Positions 29,701 to 38,717 of a stretch of DNA of 64,000 bases are shown here, piece after piece. Made by a program: the position numbers and the translations under genes. Below the pieces are notes generated by a model that searched no databases, was not told the DNA's origin, and worked only from the letters and a program-made list of their open reading frames with translations. The DNA comes from Moesziomyces globuligerus. Taxonomy: Eukaryota; Basidiomycota; Ustilaginomycetes; Ustilaginales; Ustilaginaceae. The stretch is from contig JARVLF010000006.1 of NCBI GenBank assembly GCA_030849465.1, forward strand, positions 1,463,501-1,527,500. Reading direction: 5' to 3'. How positions within the stretch are numbered: the stretch's first letter is position 1; each line of letters begins with the position of its first letter.

Positions 29701-31400
29701 GAGGAAGAGGCGGAGGACGAGACGGCAGTGGCAGGGTGTGTCGCGGCTGCTTGGTCGTTGGTGATCATCATGGCGTAGCTAAAGTGGGAGACGCCGAAGT
29801 CCGAGATTTTGACGCGGCGATCCTTGTTCCAGAGGAGGTTGGCGGGCTTGATGTCGCGGTGAATGATGCCTTGGTAGTGCAGATACTCCAGACCGCAGAC
29901 GACGTCTCGCAGAATGCTACGCGCTTCATCCACAGTGAGGGTAGGTTGAGCCTGTTGGTCCTTCCAGACGATCTCGCCGCCTTCCATGTATTCGAGGACC
30001 ATGAAGATCTTTTTGCTCTGAGGATCGTCGATGACCTCCTTGAGCTGCACGACATTGTCGTGGCTGCACTTTTTCATGATGGCGATCTCGCGGCGCACCT
30101 TCTGGTCGGTGGTCCAGAGGAGAGCCTTGCGATTGCGCTCGCGCTCCTTTTCGCGACGGTGCTCGGCATCAATGTCGGACTGGCCGCGCTTAGCGTGAGG
30201 GCCTACAGCCGTGGCTGGGGGCGAGCGGGACAAATGGGGCAATGGCGCGAACTGGGCCGAAGGTGTGCTGGAAACACCCCGGACGGTGGTGGAGATCGAC
30301 GTCGTGTCATCTTGGGGCGAGTCCGTCTCGGGTGTAGCGTCATGGGAGGCGGGTTTCCGGGTGTCCCCATCCGTGGGTGGGCTCGAAACGGTCGGGGGGT
30401 CCACATTGAGGCTGGAGGAGCGGAGAAATTCCTTGTTGCGATTCGCTCGACCAAGCAGGCCGAGACCGGCGCCGAGACGCTTGCGGGCCTCCCTCTCGAC
30501 GATCTTGACGGCGACGCGCTCTCCGGTCTCGAGATCGGTGGCGAGACGGACCTTACCGTGAACGCCGCGACCGAGCTCGCCCTCGATGAGGTATTGATTG
30601 ACCATGCGTCGGCCGCTGGTGTGGGTCTGGATGTCGAGGCGATGAGTTTCGAGCACATGCGGTGGGCGATGGGAGCGAACCGATGCGTGGGGGTTGGGTG
30701 AAGAGCGGCCGGATTCGGGCGGTGAGTTGTAGGTGCTCGCGCTGGTCGAGGCCAGCTGGGCTTGTTGTGCTGGCTGCGTTGAATGCGAGGCCGAGGGGGT
30801 GCCGGCGTTGAGCTGGCGGTGAATGTGTTGATTGAGCAATTGCTGCTGAATCTGTTGAGCATAGAGGTGGAGTTCGTTGATTGCGGAGCGAGCGGGGGTA
30901 GACGAACCTGAGATGACGGAGGGGGAAGCGGATGCAGATCGGCTGGCGGCGTCGCCTACACTGAGGAGGGCAGAGGAGGCTGTTGCGTGGGTGCCGGAGC
31001 CTGCCGTAGTCTCAGTGCCCGATCCTATCAAGACAGGTTGGGCGAGGGTCTTTGAATCGGATGGAAGCGCTGGAGAGCTGTATAGCTGTGGGGGAGGCGA
31101 CATGGTGGTGGAGTGGGCTTGTGGTGATGCGAGATGGGCTGCGGATGAGGAGGGCGCAGCAGTCACCACCGCGGCTGCCGCCGCTGGCGCACGACCCGCG
31201 AGAGCGAGGTTCATGGCTGAGCCTGCTGGACTGGCCTCGGGCCTCCTACTACTAGTGCTGCTGCTGCTTGAAGTAGGATCGTCTCCGAGGTGGCTTGCAG
31301 CAGGCATGGCTGGGGAGAGGCTGTCGGTGGGCGTGTGGCCAAGTGGCTCGTGGGGTCCGGATGCGGCGGTGTCAGCTTGTTGCATCATTGCAGAGACCAT
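26727..31400 (-). CDS. large Ser/Thr protein kinase, CaMKK / Sak1-Tos3-Elm1 type
   Basis: Protein of 1557 residues, ATG at 31400. A disordered, Ser/Ala/Gln-rich N-terminus (1-265) precedes a kinase domain from about 268 to 770. Visible elements are the Gly-rich loop GELGRGVHGKV, the ATP-binding Lys in VAVKIVE, the loop HRDIKPANLLWN (about 517), the metal motif SDFGVS (about 533) and SPAFFAPE. The motif ILRDVVCGLEYLHYQGIIHRD and the overall layout match kinases that activate SNF1/AMPK. The domain is almost twice the usual size because of long insertions: about 115 residues between strand 3 and helix C, and further ones in the activation segment and C-lobe. The C-terminal 780 residues are low complexity. 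A role upstream of SNF1 or in morphogenesis is inference. Confidence 0.85.
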   Translation of the reverse strand: MVSAMMQQADTAASGPHEPLGHTPTDSLSPAMPAASHLGDDPTSSSSSTSSRRPEASPAGSAMNLALAGRAPAAAAAVVTAAPSSSAAHLASPQAHSTTMSPPPQLYSSPALPSDSKTLAQPVLIGSGTETTAGSGTHATASSALLSVGDAASRSASASPSVISGSSTPARSAINELHLYAQQIQQQLLNQHIHRQLNAGTPSASHSTQPAQQAQLASTSASTYNSPPESGRSSPNPHASVRSHRPPHVLETHRLDIQTHTSGRRMVNQYLIEGELGRGVHGKVRLATDLETGERVAVKIVEREARKRLGAGLGLLGRANRNKEFLRSSSLNVDPPTVSSPPTDGDTRKPASHDATPETDSPQDDTTSISTTVRGVSSTPSAQFAPLPHLSRSPPATAVGPHAKRGQSDIDAEHRREKERERNRKALLWTTDQKVRREIAIMKKCSHDNVVQLKEVIDDPQSKKIFMVLEYMEGGEIVWKDQQAQPTLTVDEARSILRDVVCGLEYLHYQGIIHRDIKPANLLWNKDRRVKISDFGVSHFSYAMMITNDQAAATHPATAVSSSASSSSSRLAPPAGSTSDPSLVDDRELAKTAGSPAFFAPELCMSSFSSASPSIHPRLDAKDASLADAAGGKPTSVAVARPKVTKAIDIWALGVTLYCLLFGTTPFTAESEYALFSVIPNTDYTIPVFMGADRVRVGPRKPRWRSHVQWTDEEADAQPQSPSELSPDANPEDLSEDARQLRDLLDRLLEKDPTKRITLEEVKKHPWVTHGLQDAPAWLSDTDPHHLPFVEISHADVEDALTGFSKLKQRVKRWQSKLLDSFGGGRRRSKSVNHSSAASSIYADPYTDSGGSSPHPNRLGAQDDAISTPVTPFDSSSQSGSSARTPRTPLKGNMFFSRQKSAGSVSRRDGTTTLRALTAANRNDDVESDTLGSPRMPATETAGKTPALQASSRDASAPSMGGDHLAEPSIHTSTFAPVLPPLILTGSVGSDSMRPPSLASHRRVSAQSTSSAGLRSEIGPEIPQRTSSGSNAPVLKAGATSTLPPPSSPSPQMPSLHRMLSRNGPASNESHPHRAASPRRSVDSEGRSSTLSISQTSRVSGRHRLGDFLRGSWLMTSEDRHRSSSRPSTRGSRDAPAFGLGAANAIQVERSGSVRSNASSLRRAAATSLAPGSLVIDTQGAVRQTGARLGSGTPTSAPVLGSNSSSAITGAPSLSTELLSEPVESGSIARSAFGAASQPSSPLSATDAAQPFAFDRLGRRRPVQTDEADNDDVDLELEFSDDDLSDDLHGAGPAGPMLVNAGHGWTVRDGDQLAGVDGPAFLPEAYRHKVSSGSDSSHDILTPSVEGGYNVYKPPYQHLISPPEASGAPGGSSENTDDAGAAAPSFQTFAMDATLSTEAEALRKAEWTDSAADATGTGRIHSDQPPSDDATPVSSGSVSRSASHRLHASDDSSCAPSAAETHATGSDNDVHSAEGMDKKVQVETGSMAPRISPLATIKATVATEESQFADADEEASLAPLSVEAADEDDEDSDEQCVSFQARRKRSTRFRPAAPSAA

Positions 31401-33088
31401 GTTTGCGAGGGAGACCTGCTGATCTGCTGCACCGAGGCTGCGGGGCTTTGCAGATGGATGCTGATGTTCAGCGTGGAGCGTTCATGGCCGAGTCTGGAGG
31501 GAATCGACGGGATTCAGGCTGCGCATGTGCTAAGAACGACGCATTGCTGGGAGCGCAAGGCTGGGATGAAGGTGCTGCAAGGGGACGCCAATCGCGAGAG
31601 CCGCAGAGAGGATGGTTGAGTGATGCGGCGATGGCTGAAGTGGAGGCGGAAGAGTGCCGTGAGTACGCGAGCAGGAATCAATGGCTGGCTTGGATATCGG
31701 CAGCTGAGAGTCGGCGGTGATCGTAGCTGGTGTGATTGCGTTTCAAGGGACGAGAAGGGGCCGATGAGGTGAAGAGCGAGAAGCGTGATGGGATCCTAGC
31801 TCGATGCAAAGGTCTGGAAGGGCCGAAGTGTCGATGCCCTCTCGAGACGGGAGGGGCGGCGCGGTGTGATGCAGCAGCGGCAGCAGCAGCAGCAGCAAGC
31901 GATGCCGTCCAAAAAAGGAGGGGTGCAGCTGCAGCCCGACAGGCTCGCCTAGCCCAGCCTAGCCTGGCCTGGCGCAGCGGGCGAACCAATGACCAGCAAA
32001 AGGAAGCGCCGATTTCGACCTGACACGGTGAAATCATGAGTGAGCAGATCGGCTGTGCCGTCGAGCGTGTTGGGATGGGAGGGGAAAAATCGCGGGCGCG
32101 TGGAATTGGCTCAAGCCACACAACTGGCCAACTGGCGCTCAGCCGAGCTCTCAGGGTCAGGGCAACCGACCCACGGCCAGAGCCGTCCGTGGCAACGCTT
32201 CCCGGCCTCACGCGCTCACGGCCCCACCGTTGATTTCCGATTGAGCGGCCCACGGCAGCTGGCTCGAGCTCGAAATGGAGGCGATGCTCGTCGCTTCGGA
32301 AGCTCATCCGAAACGAGGCACATGCTCAGCCGCAACCTCTCTGCACTCGCTTCCTCTCTTATCTTAGACGGCGCTTGGCGTAGCCGGAATCTTCGGCTCT
32401 TCCACACAGCACGAGGCAAACGCGTTCACTGGCTTGCCTGCGAGTGGATGAGACAGGAAAGCGCCTCGGCTCGTCTCAGCCGCGCGAAGCTTCCGATGCA
32501 CATCACCGCTTCACGCCGGGCTGGCTTCTCTGCCTCGGATTCTGCACCTCGATCCTGGCGTGCAGCTCGTTGGTTTCTGCTTGACAGCAGCCTCCATCGA
32601 CACCTCATCGCCCGATTCTTGGGCCCGATGACTCAATCCGATCTAGCGTTCATCCTCCATTCATTTGCACAAGTGACCATACCGAACCGATTTTAGACGG
32701 CCTCTTGAGTGTTGAGATCGCCTCCATCCAGATGGGCCATCGTTGGACACTTGTGCTTGCAGACAGGAGAGATGCCAACTTCGCGATTCCTCGCGCTGCA
32801 ACGCCAATTGCGGCCGGCTGCTTTGTCAGAAGCGTCCCGTGCTGCGCTGGTCATCTCGGGAGTCGGCGGCGCCTTGAGCGTGGCTGCGAAAATTTCCCGG
32901 GAGCGCAACACAGAATTTCGAATCGCCGCCTCCACTCAGAGAGCTCGCGAGATCAGGGCTTCCAATTCAGAGGCGCATATGCTGTGCTCGTCACCCACTT
33001 CGCCACTTGATAATCTTACCACCACCACCCTACGAACATCACCTCTCTCTACACCATACCCTCCACGTCTGACGCCACCATCACCATC
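31401..33088. other. divergent intergenic region kinase / holocytochrome c synthase
   Basis: 1.69 kb that should contain both promoters. It holds a short CAG-rich stretch near 31870-31900 and a run of CCTAG/CCTGG repeats near 31945-31975. A 218-codon open frame at 32040 has no coding character or motif. No gene called. Confidence 0.45.
31870..31900 (+). repeat. imperfect (CAG)n microsatellite
   Basis: About nine CAG/CGG triplets in intergenic DNA, some 470 bp upstream of the kinase start. Not part of a recognised coding region. Confidence 0.6.
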
Positions 33089-34252
33089 ATGAATCCCGCC
33101 GAGATCGTGCGCGCCATCCGCGCTCAGGCCGCCACCGACCAGAGCCCGAACGCCAACAACCAGCATGCCGTCGCTGGCCTCATGGCGTACAAGCTTTCCC
33201 AGCACCGCCAAGACATCCTCGATTCCATGAAAGCAGGCCAACCCTCCTCATCGTCAACACCTCCTCCTGGATGCCCAATGCACGCCGGTGGTAGCACACC
33301 CATCAGCGCGCCTCCAGTCGCGCCGCCTCAGCCCGCGCCCAAACCGTCGCCTCCCAAGATGGTCGCATCGTCCGGCGGTCAATGCCCCATCCCGCATCAA
33401 GATCGCGACGCCTACCTCGCTTCCAAATCTACCCAGAACTCATCATCAGGCTCCATGGCGCCATCTACATCGTCATCCTCGTCCAAGCCGTGGTCGGCGA
33501 CGCTGAATCCGCTCAACATGATGCCCTCGCTCGGCCAAAGCCAGGCTCCCGAGCAGAAGACCGAGCTTTCCACAGAGAGAGTCGTCTCATCCATCCCACG
33601 CTCTCGCAACTCGGCTGCGCCTGGTGCCTCGCCCTACGACGCTCCATCCGCTTGTCCCGTCAAGCACGACAGCAGCACGCCTTCCGAAGAGCAGACCGAA
33701 AAGTGGGAGTATCCTTCGCCCCAGCAGTTCTACAATGCGCTCGTCCGCAAGGGCTGGGAGACGCCCGAGGAGCACGTCGAGACCATGGTCCTCGTGCACA
33801 ACTTCCTCAACGAGCAGGCCTGGCTCGAGGTGCTCGACTGGGAGAAGCTCGCCGGCGCCGACTCGTCCCGCGCCGAACTCGCACGCTTCCAGGGCAAGCC
33901 CGGCACGCTCACTCCAAAGGCAAGACTCTTCGGCTGGATGGCCGCCATCATGCCCAACACTTTCAGCTCCGAACCCCCCTTTGACAGGCACGACTGGGTC
34001 GTCCGTCGTCCCGATCAGAACGGAAAGGAGGTTCGATACGTCATCGACTACTACAGCGTCCCCGACGACCCGACCAAGGACGAGCCCGAGTTCGTCCTCG
34101 ACGTTCGCCCCGCACTCGACTCGTTCGAAAGTCTAAGCGTCCGCTTGCAGAAGGGCTTCCAGGAGTGGAAACAGGGCGATGGCTTCTTCGCCAACTTTGC
34201 CGCAGAGAACGGCTCCCAGCCCACAACGGCATCAGCTAACCAGAGCGCATAG
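33089..34252 (+). CDS. CYC3: holocytochrome c synthase (cytochrome c heme lyase)
   Basis: Mitochondrial intermembrane-space enzyme that attaches heme to apocytochrome c. 387 residues. The Pro/Ser-rich N-terminal half holds three Cys-Pro heme-regulatory motifs: GCPMH (about 63), QCPIPH (about 94) and ACPVKH (about 189). The catalytic half begins KWEYPSPQQFYNALVRKGW. It continues through VHNFLNEQAWLEVLDWEK and PFDRHDWVVRR, where the conserved His lies, to YVIDYYSVPDD and the C-terminal VRPALDSFESL, all hallmarks of the family. The length is somewhat above yeast Cyc3 (269) because of the low-complexity linker. It converges on the MCU-COQ2 gene with 175 bp between stops. It could serve cytochrome c, c1 or both. 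Confidence 0.95.
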   Translation: MNPAEIVRAIRAQAATDQSPNANNQHAVAGLMAYKLSQHRQDILDSMKAGQPSSSSTPPPGCPMHAGGSTPISAPPVAPPQPAPKPSPPKMVASSGGQCPIPHQDRDAYLASKSTQNSSSGSMAPSTSSSSSKPWSATLNPLNMMPSLGQSQAPEQKTELSTERVVSSIPRSRNSAAPGASPYDAPSACPVKHDSSTPSEEQTEKWEYPSPQQFYNALVRKGWETPEEHVETMVLVHNFLNEQAWLEVLDWEKLAGADSSRAELARFQGKPGTLTPKARLFGWMAAIMPNTFSSEPPFDRHDWVVRRPDQNGKEVRYVIDYYSVPDDPTKDEPEFVLDVRPALDSFESLSVRLQKGFQEWKQGDGFFANFAAENGSQPTTASANQSA

Positions 34253-34427
34253 TCACACCTCCCCTTTCCTCGACCGGTTGATGTAATTTAAGGCCTGCTA
34301 GGCAGGCTACGGTAGGATGTGTTTTGCTGCGTCTGTCCACTTCTGGCATCTCTGAATCCCATGCGCACTGCATCACTGACCGGTCCCTGCGTTTCTATCG
34401 CCTGCATTGTTCGTGAGACCCCCTCAA

Positions 34428-37400
34428 TTACGTCTCTTTGGCCTCGACTGCGGGCTCGCTGTGCTTCGCATCGAGATAGAGCCACGCGGCGTAGTCGGCG
34501 ATCAGACCCGAGACGACGATCCAGCCGAGCGTAGTGTTGGAGCAGAATTTGCGCCAGCAGTCCGGGCGGTCGTCGAGCTTGACTGTGGCGATCTGCCACG
34601 CGAGGTGGCCCGCAGCGCCTGCGAGGGCGACGCTGAAGAACGGATGGTGGTGCGCCAGCACATCGATCCCAGGCGTGCTCGACAGGGACTGCAGCGTCGA
34701 AGGCGAGAACACCAGATCGCCCACCGAAGCCGTGCGTGCGGGCTCGAGCACCTGCGCTGCACTCACACCAGCACCGACGACGGGCGGCACGACTTTCGAC
34801 GCGCTGTATCCAAACAGCCCGATCATGGCTGCGGAGAAAGTCGAGAGGACAGGTTTGGTCTGCTGTCCAAACAGCAGTGCCGTCGACTTTACGCCTGCAT
34901 GAACATCGTCCTTCTTATCCTGATGCGCGTAGATCGTGTCGTAGACGAGAGTCCAGAAGATCGACCCAGCGTAGAGCGGGAGCACGACCGACCAGTCCAC
35001 CGCACCAGCCACAGCAGCCCAGCCAAGCATGGCGCCCCAGTTGAACGCAAAGCCAAGCACCAGCTGCGGCCAGTAGGTGACGCGCTTCATGAGCGGATAC
35101 AGCACGACGACGCCGAGCGAACTCGCGCCAAGTACGATGCTGTACCAGTTGAGATTCACCAGCACTGCCAGGCCCGCGCTGAGCTGGACACCCAGGAAGC
35201 ACAGCGCCTCAAAGTGCGTGATATCGCCTGCGGCGAGCGGCCGCGTCTTGGTCCGTTCCACCATCCGGTCCATCTTGACATCCCACATGTCGTTGATCGT
35301 ACATCCGGCACCGCGCATCACCACGGCGCCCACGCCAAAGAGCAGCGTGTAGAAGAGCGGCGTCGTCATCGGAAGTCCGAGCGCGTGCGATGCCAAGACA
35401 ATCGACCACGCACACGGCCAGTACAGCAGCCACGTGCCGATCGGCTTGTCGATCCGGCTCAGCGCCAGGTAAGGCTGGATGCTGAATGGCTTCTTGGCAG
35501 CTTCGCGGCCGCCCTGAGTACTTTCCAGCAGATCGGTGGTTTCTGCGATCGTACCTTTGACACTGCTGCTGCTTTGTTGCGGTCCGCGAGCATGACTGCT
35601 GTAGTGCCTGGTGCTTGAGCCAGGCTGAACGAGGGCGCAGGATCGCCTGGCCTGCGACGATGACGCGGCCCAGGTTGAGTAGTGTCGAGCAGACGCATCT
35701 CTGTTCGACTTCTTCTTCATTGGCTTGAGCTTGGATTTATCGTCCTGCACATTGTCGGGCTGACCATCGCCGTCTTTGTCCTCAGCCTCGTGCGAAGCGG
35801 ACGCAGTGCGCTTGCCGCCACTGTCATCTTCGGCATCGCCCTCGTTTCCGCCCTCCTGCGGATCGGACTTGGACGCGCGGAAACTGGCAGCCTCGTGCCT
35901 GCGGATGATCTTGAGTGCGTGTTTGTTCTGCTTGCCAGCGCGGGTCTCGCCCTGATCCCACTCGAGATCGTAGTCTTCGGCGACCTTCTTGATGGTCTTG
36001 CGCAAGTCCTTGACATCTTCGATGAGCTCCTGGTAGCGCTCGACGTTGAAACCCTTCTCGATGTATAGCTTCTGCTGACGGCGAGAGGTGGTCTCATTGA
36101 GAACGGCTCGATACGAAACCTCGCGGTTGTGGATGAGGAACCAGATGTAGCCGCCGAGGATGGTGCCGAGACCGGTGAGGTAGGTGACGGGCTCCATGGT
36201 GTCCCAGCCAAGCTCGGTGCAGAAGGTGAGGAAGGCGACGGAGCCCCACCAGGCGGTGAGGATGCCGACGCCGGCGAACGAGAGCCGCTTGGTGCCCGAG
36301 TGGGCGATGCTGTCACACTCGGCCTTGAGCTTGGCCAACTGCTCGATCTGGCCGGTCTTGGCATACAGGCTTGCGCGCAAGAAGCGCGTGCGGTCTTCGA
36401 ACGAGGGCACGGTGACAAAGACATTGCGCTCGTCGATGCGGATGACGAACGAGCCGATACGCGCGGCGTCTCTGAGGAAGTCGCCAATGCCTGTGGCGGG
36501 CGACCAACGCTTGCCGTCGGCGGCACGCGTGTGAAACGAGATGGGCGGATCGCCGAGCGGATCGAGGAAACCTTGTCGGAGGAGCATCTCGCGCATCTCG
36601 AGCTGCTCCTTGGAGAGGTTGAGACGCTTGTCCTTGCGCTCAGGCGAGGAGGGAGGGCCAGGCGGAATGTTGACCCGATCCTTATCGCTGCTGGTGGTGG
36701 CATCCCGACCGTCTGTACCCGCCTTGACCTGATCTTGGTGTTGGCTCTGTTGCTGCTCGAGCTGATGGCGACTTGGCTCGGGACTGGGTCCCTCTGCGCG
36801 GATGAGGTTGGCGATGTAGCTGAGCGGCTGTGCGCTGTGGAGCAGAAAGACGACGCTGTGTGCCGGAGCATCGGCGTCATACTCGTCCGCTTCCACGTCG
36901 GAGGGTTCGCCGTTCTCGGGACCGTGCAGGTTGGAGTGTGCACGATGGTTGACCTGCGAGATGGGAGGGCCTGGAAACTCGGCCGCCTCCTCCCACGGCT
37001 GGTCCGACAGGCTGTCACGCTCGGCCTTGGCAGCGCTGGAGCTTTGCGAGTCGTCTTGATCGGGACGGCGTTGCGCTCGCGCCTTTGCGGACGAGTGTTT
37101 GGAGGAGGGGGAGAGCGGATCGGAGCTGGGCGGCTGCAGTGGCAGCGTGAGCTTGAAGAGGCTCGATTTGGTGAAGGCAAGGTAGCCCTGGTCGCGTTCG
37201 GTGCCCAGGGTGGGAGCAGCAAGGTGATTGCTGTTTTCGTCGGCGGGTGGAGCCGAGCTGGGATAGGTGGTCTTGACTCCTGATGGCGTCGTCGCGTAGG
37301 TTCGGAAGCGCACCGATGGTGGTCGCCGGCCAGACGGGGAGCGCGACGACTCTAGAACTCGGCTTAGGGCGCTGCTGGTGCTCAGCTGCTGTCGATGCGG

Positions 37401-37721
37401 TTGAGCTCCGAGCCGTGTCGGGAGTGCCGACGTCGACGGCGACCAGGCCGTTGCGGTGCTGTGCGCCAACAAGGTCGGTCGGATGATCCGCACAGCCATC
37501 CCGCCGCGCATCGTCCCAAAAGGCCACAGCTGGCCAAGACGAGGATTCGACGCGCCGTGAATGGAGGTGCTTCGTACGCTGCTGCAACCAAGGTGCCGTG
37601 TCGGAGATGGTGGCCAGCAGCAGCTGCAGATTGCCCAGCGTCCTGCAAGCCCTCCTGCCCTGCAACTACGACTGCTGCCTGTCGAGGTGAGGATCGGAGC
37701 ATCCGTGACACGCTCATGCAT
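34428..37721 (-). CDS. fusion protein: mitochondrial calcium uniporter (MCU) + 4-hydroxybenzoate polyprenyltransferase (COQ2)
   Basis: One uninterrupted frame of 1097 codons encodes two unrelated mitochondrial inner-membrane proteins. The N-terminal part is a calcium uniporter. It has an Arg/Ser-rich presequence-like N-terminus (a better start is the ATG at 37511 or 37499) and a matrix domain at about 370-480. Two membrane helices at about 483-503 and 512-531 flank the pore motif WDTMEP (506-511), followed by a coiled coil (550-590). An acidic linker (620-665) is followed by a second Arg/Ser-rich, presequence-like stretch (668-715, beginning at an internal Met). The C-terminal part (about 745-1097) is COQ2, the ubiquinone-pathway prenyltransferase, with NDMWDVKMD (810-818) and YDTIYAHQD (927-935) plus several membrane helices. 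It could be a polyprotein cut in the matrix, a true bifunctional protein, or two genes joined by mis-read introns. Confidence 0.85.
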   Translation of the reverse strand: MHERVTDAPILTSTGSSRSCRAGGLAGRWAICSCCWPPSPTRHLGCSSVRSTSIHGASNPRLGQLWPFGTMRGGMAVRIIRPTLLAHSTATAWSPSTSALPTRLGAQPHRQQLSTSSALSRVLESSRSPSGRRPPSVRFRTYATTPSGVKTTYPSSAPPADENSNHLAAPTLGTERDQGYLAFTKSSLFKLTLPLQPPSSDPLSPSSKHSSAKARAQRRPDQDDSQSSSAAKAERDSLSDQPWEEAAEFPGPPISQVNHRAHSNLHGPENGEPSDVEADEYDADAPAHSVVFLLHSAQPLSYIANLIRAEGPSPEPSRHQLEQQQSQHQDQVKAGTDGRDATTSSDKDRVNIPPGPPSSPERKDKRLNLSKEQLEMREMLLRQGFLDPLGDPPISFHTRAADGKRWSPATGIGDFLRDAARIGSFVIRIDERNVFVTVPSFEDRTRFLRASLYAKTGQIEQLAKLKAECDSIAHSGTKRLSFAGVGILTAWWGSVAFLTFCTELGWDTMEPVTYLTGLGTILGGYIWFLIHNREVSYRAVLNETTSRRQQKLYIEKGFNVERYQELIEDVKDLRKTIKKVAEDYDLEWDQGETRAGKQNKHALKIIRRHEAASFRASKSDPQEGGNEGDAEDDSGGKRTASASHEAEDKDGDGQPDNVQDDKSKLKPMKKKSNRDASARHYSTWAASSSQARRSCALVQPGSSTRHYSSHARGPQQSSSSVKGTIAETTDLLESTQGGREAAKKPFSIQPYLALSRIDKPIGTWLLYWPCAWSIVLASHALGLPMTTPLFYTLLFGVGAVVMRGAGCTINDMWDVKMDRMVERTKTRPLAAGDITHFEALCFLGVQLSAGLAVLVNLNWYSIVLGASSLGVVVLYPLMKRVTYWPQLVLGFAFNWGAMLGWAAVAGAVDWSVVLPLYAGSIFWTLVYDTIYAHQDKKDDVHAGVKSTALLFGQQTKPVLSTFSAAMIGLFGYSASKVVPPVVGAGVSAAQVLEPARTASVGDLVFSPSTLQSLSSTPGIDVLAHHHPFFSVALAGAAGHLAWQIATVKLDDRPDCWRKFCSNTTLGWIVVSGLIADYAAWLYLDAKHSEPAVEAKET

Positions 37722-38172
37722 GACTGATCTTCGCAGCCTTGGAAGGATGGATCTAACATGTTCATACCGAAGCGCGTAGCGCGTGGCGCTGTGACTACAG
37801 TAAATTTACGTGCAGTTAGCCCAGGGTCCTCTGCGCGCAGACCAACACCTCTCGCCTGCAGGTTGGTGTGGCGCAGCGCTGGGATGAATCATCGCGGTCT
37901 TCGCCTACGCGCTGAATCATCCCAGCCCTTCTCAGCAAGCACTGCGGTGCTCATCTTTCTGCTCCTCACACAGCCGCACTCCGGTTGCAAAACATCTGCG
38001 CCAGTGAGGACGTGCGCCTGGTTGGTCCTGGATGAGCCGATACCTGACCATCGGCTGTATGTTATAAAGCAGGCTGCGTAGTCGAAGCTTTAGCTGTATC
38101 CATCACCTGATTGTATCTTGCCTCTCGACCCAGCTCGAGAACCCGTTCCGCCTGCTTTCATACATATTCACC
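37722..38172. other. divergent intergenic region MCU-COQ2 / small hydrophilic gene
   Basis: 451 bp between divergent starts. No repeat or TATA element of note, apart from an AT-containing stretch (TATGTTATAAAG near 38056) about 115 bp upstream of the small gene. Confidence 0.45.
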
Positions 38173-38577
38173 ATGTCGACTCAAGGAGGTACACAGTCTC
38201 CCCCTCTGCAGGGCCGCGAGAACGACCCGATGGGCCAAGTGAGTGTTTGCCCGACCGCAAGTGCGCGAAAGCTGGCAGTTCTTTATGCTCACCATCTCCG
38301 CCACGCCACATACGCAGTCGGCGCCGGGTAAGCCATCGCACGCCATTCCGGATGAGCAGCAGCGCGGCGCCATCTTTGGCAGCGGCGAGAGCAAGTCGAG
38401 CGAGAGCGGCCAAGCCGGCGACGCTCGCGAAGGCGCCGGAAACCTCGACCAGGTAAGCAACCTCTCCCGCCCTTGTCCCACCGTCGGCCAGGAGCTCATC
38501 TCTTCTTCTTCTTTGTGCCTCGGTTCCAGGCCCTCAACAACGCCAAGCATGCTGCGACCAACCAGCCAGGCAAGTGA
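38173..38577 (+). CDS. small hydrophilic protein, three exons
   Basis: Spliced gene missed by simple ORF reading. Exons are 38173-38238, 38318-38452 and 38530-38577. Introns of 79 and 77 bp begin GTGAGT and GTAAGC and end in CAG; both are phase 0. The product has 82 residues, starts MSTQGGTQSPPLQG and ends NQPGK. It is rich in Gly, Ser, Ala, Gln and charged residues, with no Cys or Trp, no signal peptide and no membrane segment, so it is probably disordered, like hydrophilin/stress-type proteins. The middle exon contains the more ordered-looking AIPDEQQRGAIFGSGES. I do not recognise a family. The gene converges on the Brl1/Brr6 gene with 140 bp between stops. Perfect splice sites and frame preservation across two introns are the main evidence. 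Confidence 0.7.
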
Positions 38578-38717
38578 GCCCATTCGCCACCCTCCAGGCA
38601 AGCTTGTTAGCGGCGTCGAGGTACGCCTGAATGATTGAATGAGTTGAACGTCGTAACAGGACGGTATGCAATGCTCCCGTGACGGTTCGGGCAGCGAGAC
38701 CAGGAATGTGATCCGGG

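Noticed and set aside
32040..32696. 218-codon + strand frame upstream of holocytochrome c synthase
   Set aside because: No motif, composition like intergenic DNA, no splice structure or promoter that would support a gene.
35282..35291. Sixth copy of the CATGTGGGA motif
   Set aside because: Lies inside the COQ2 coding sequence, where it encodes conserved residues (DMWDV); treated as chance.
36129..37283. 384-codon + strand frame opposite the MCU part
   Set aside because: Antisense shadow of the MCU-COQ2 frame, whose motifs are unambiguous.
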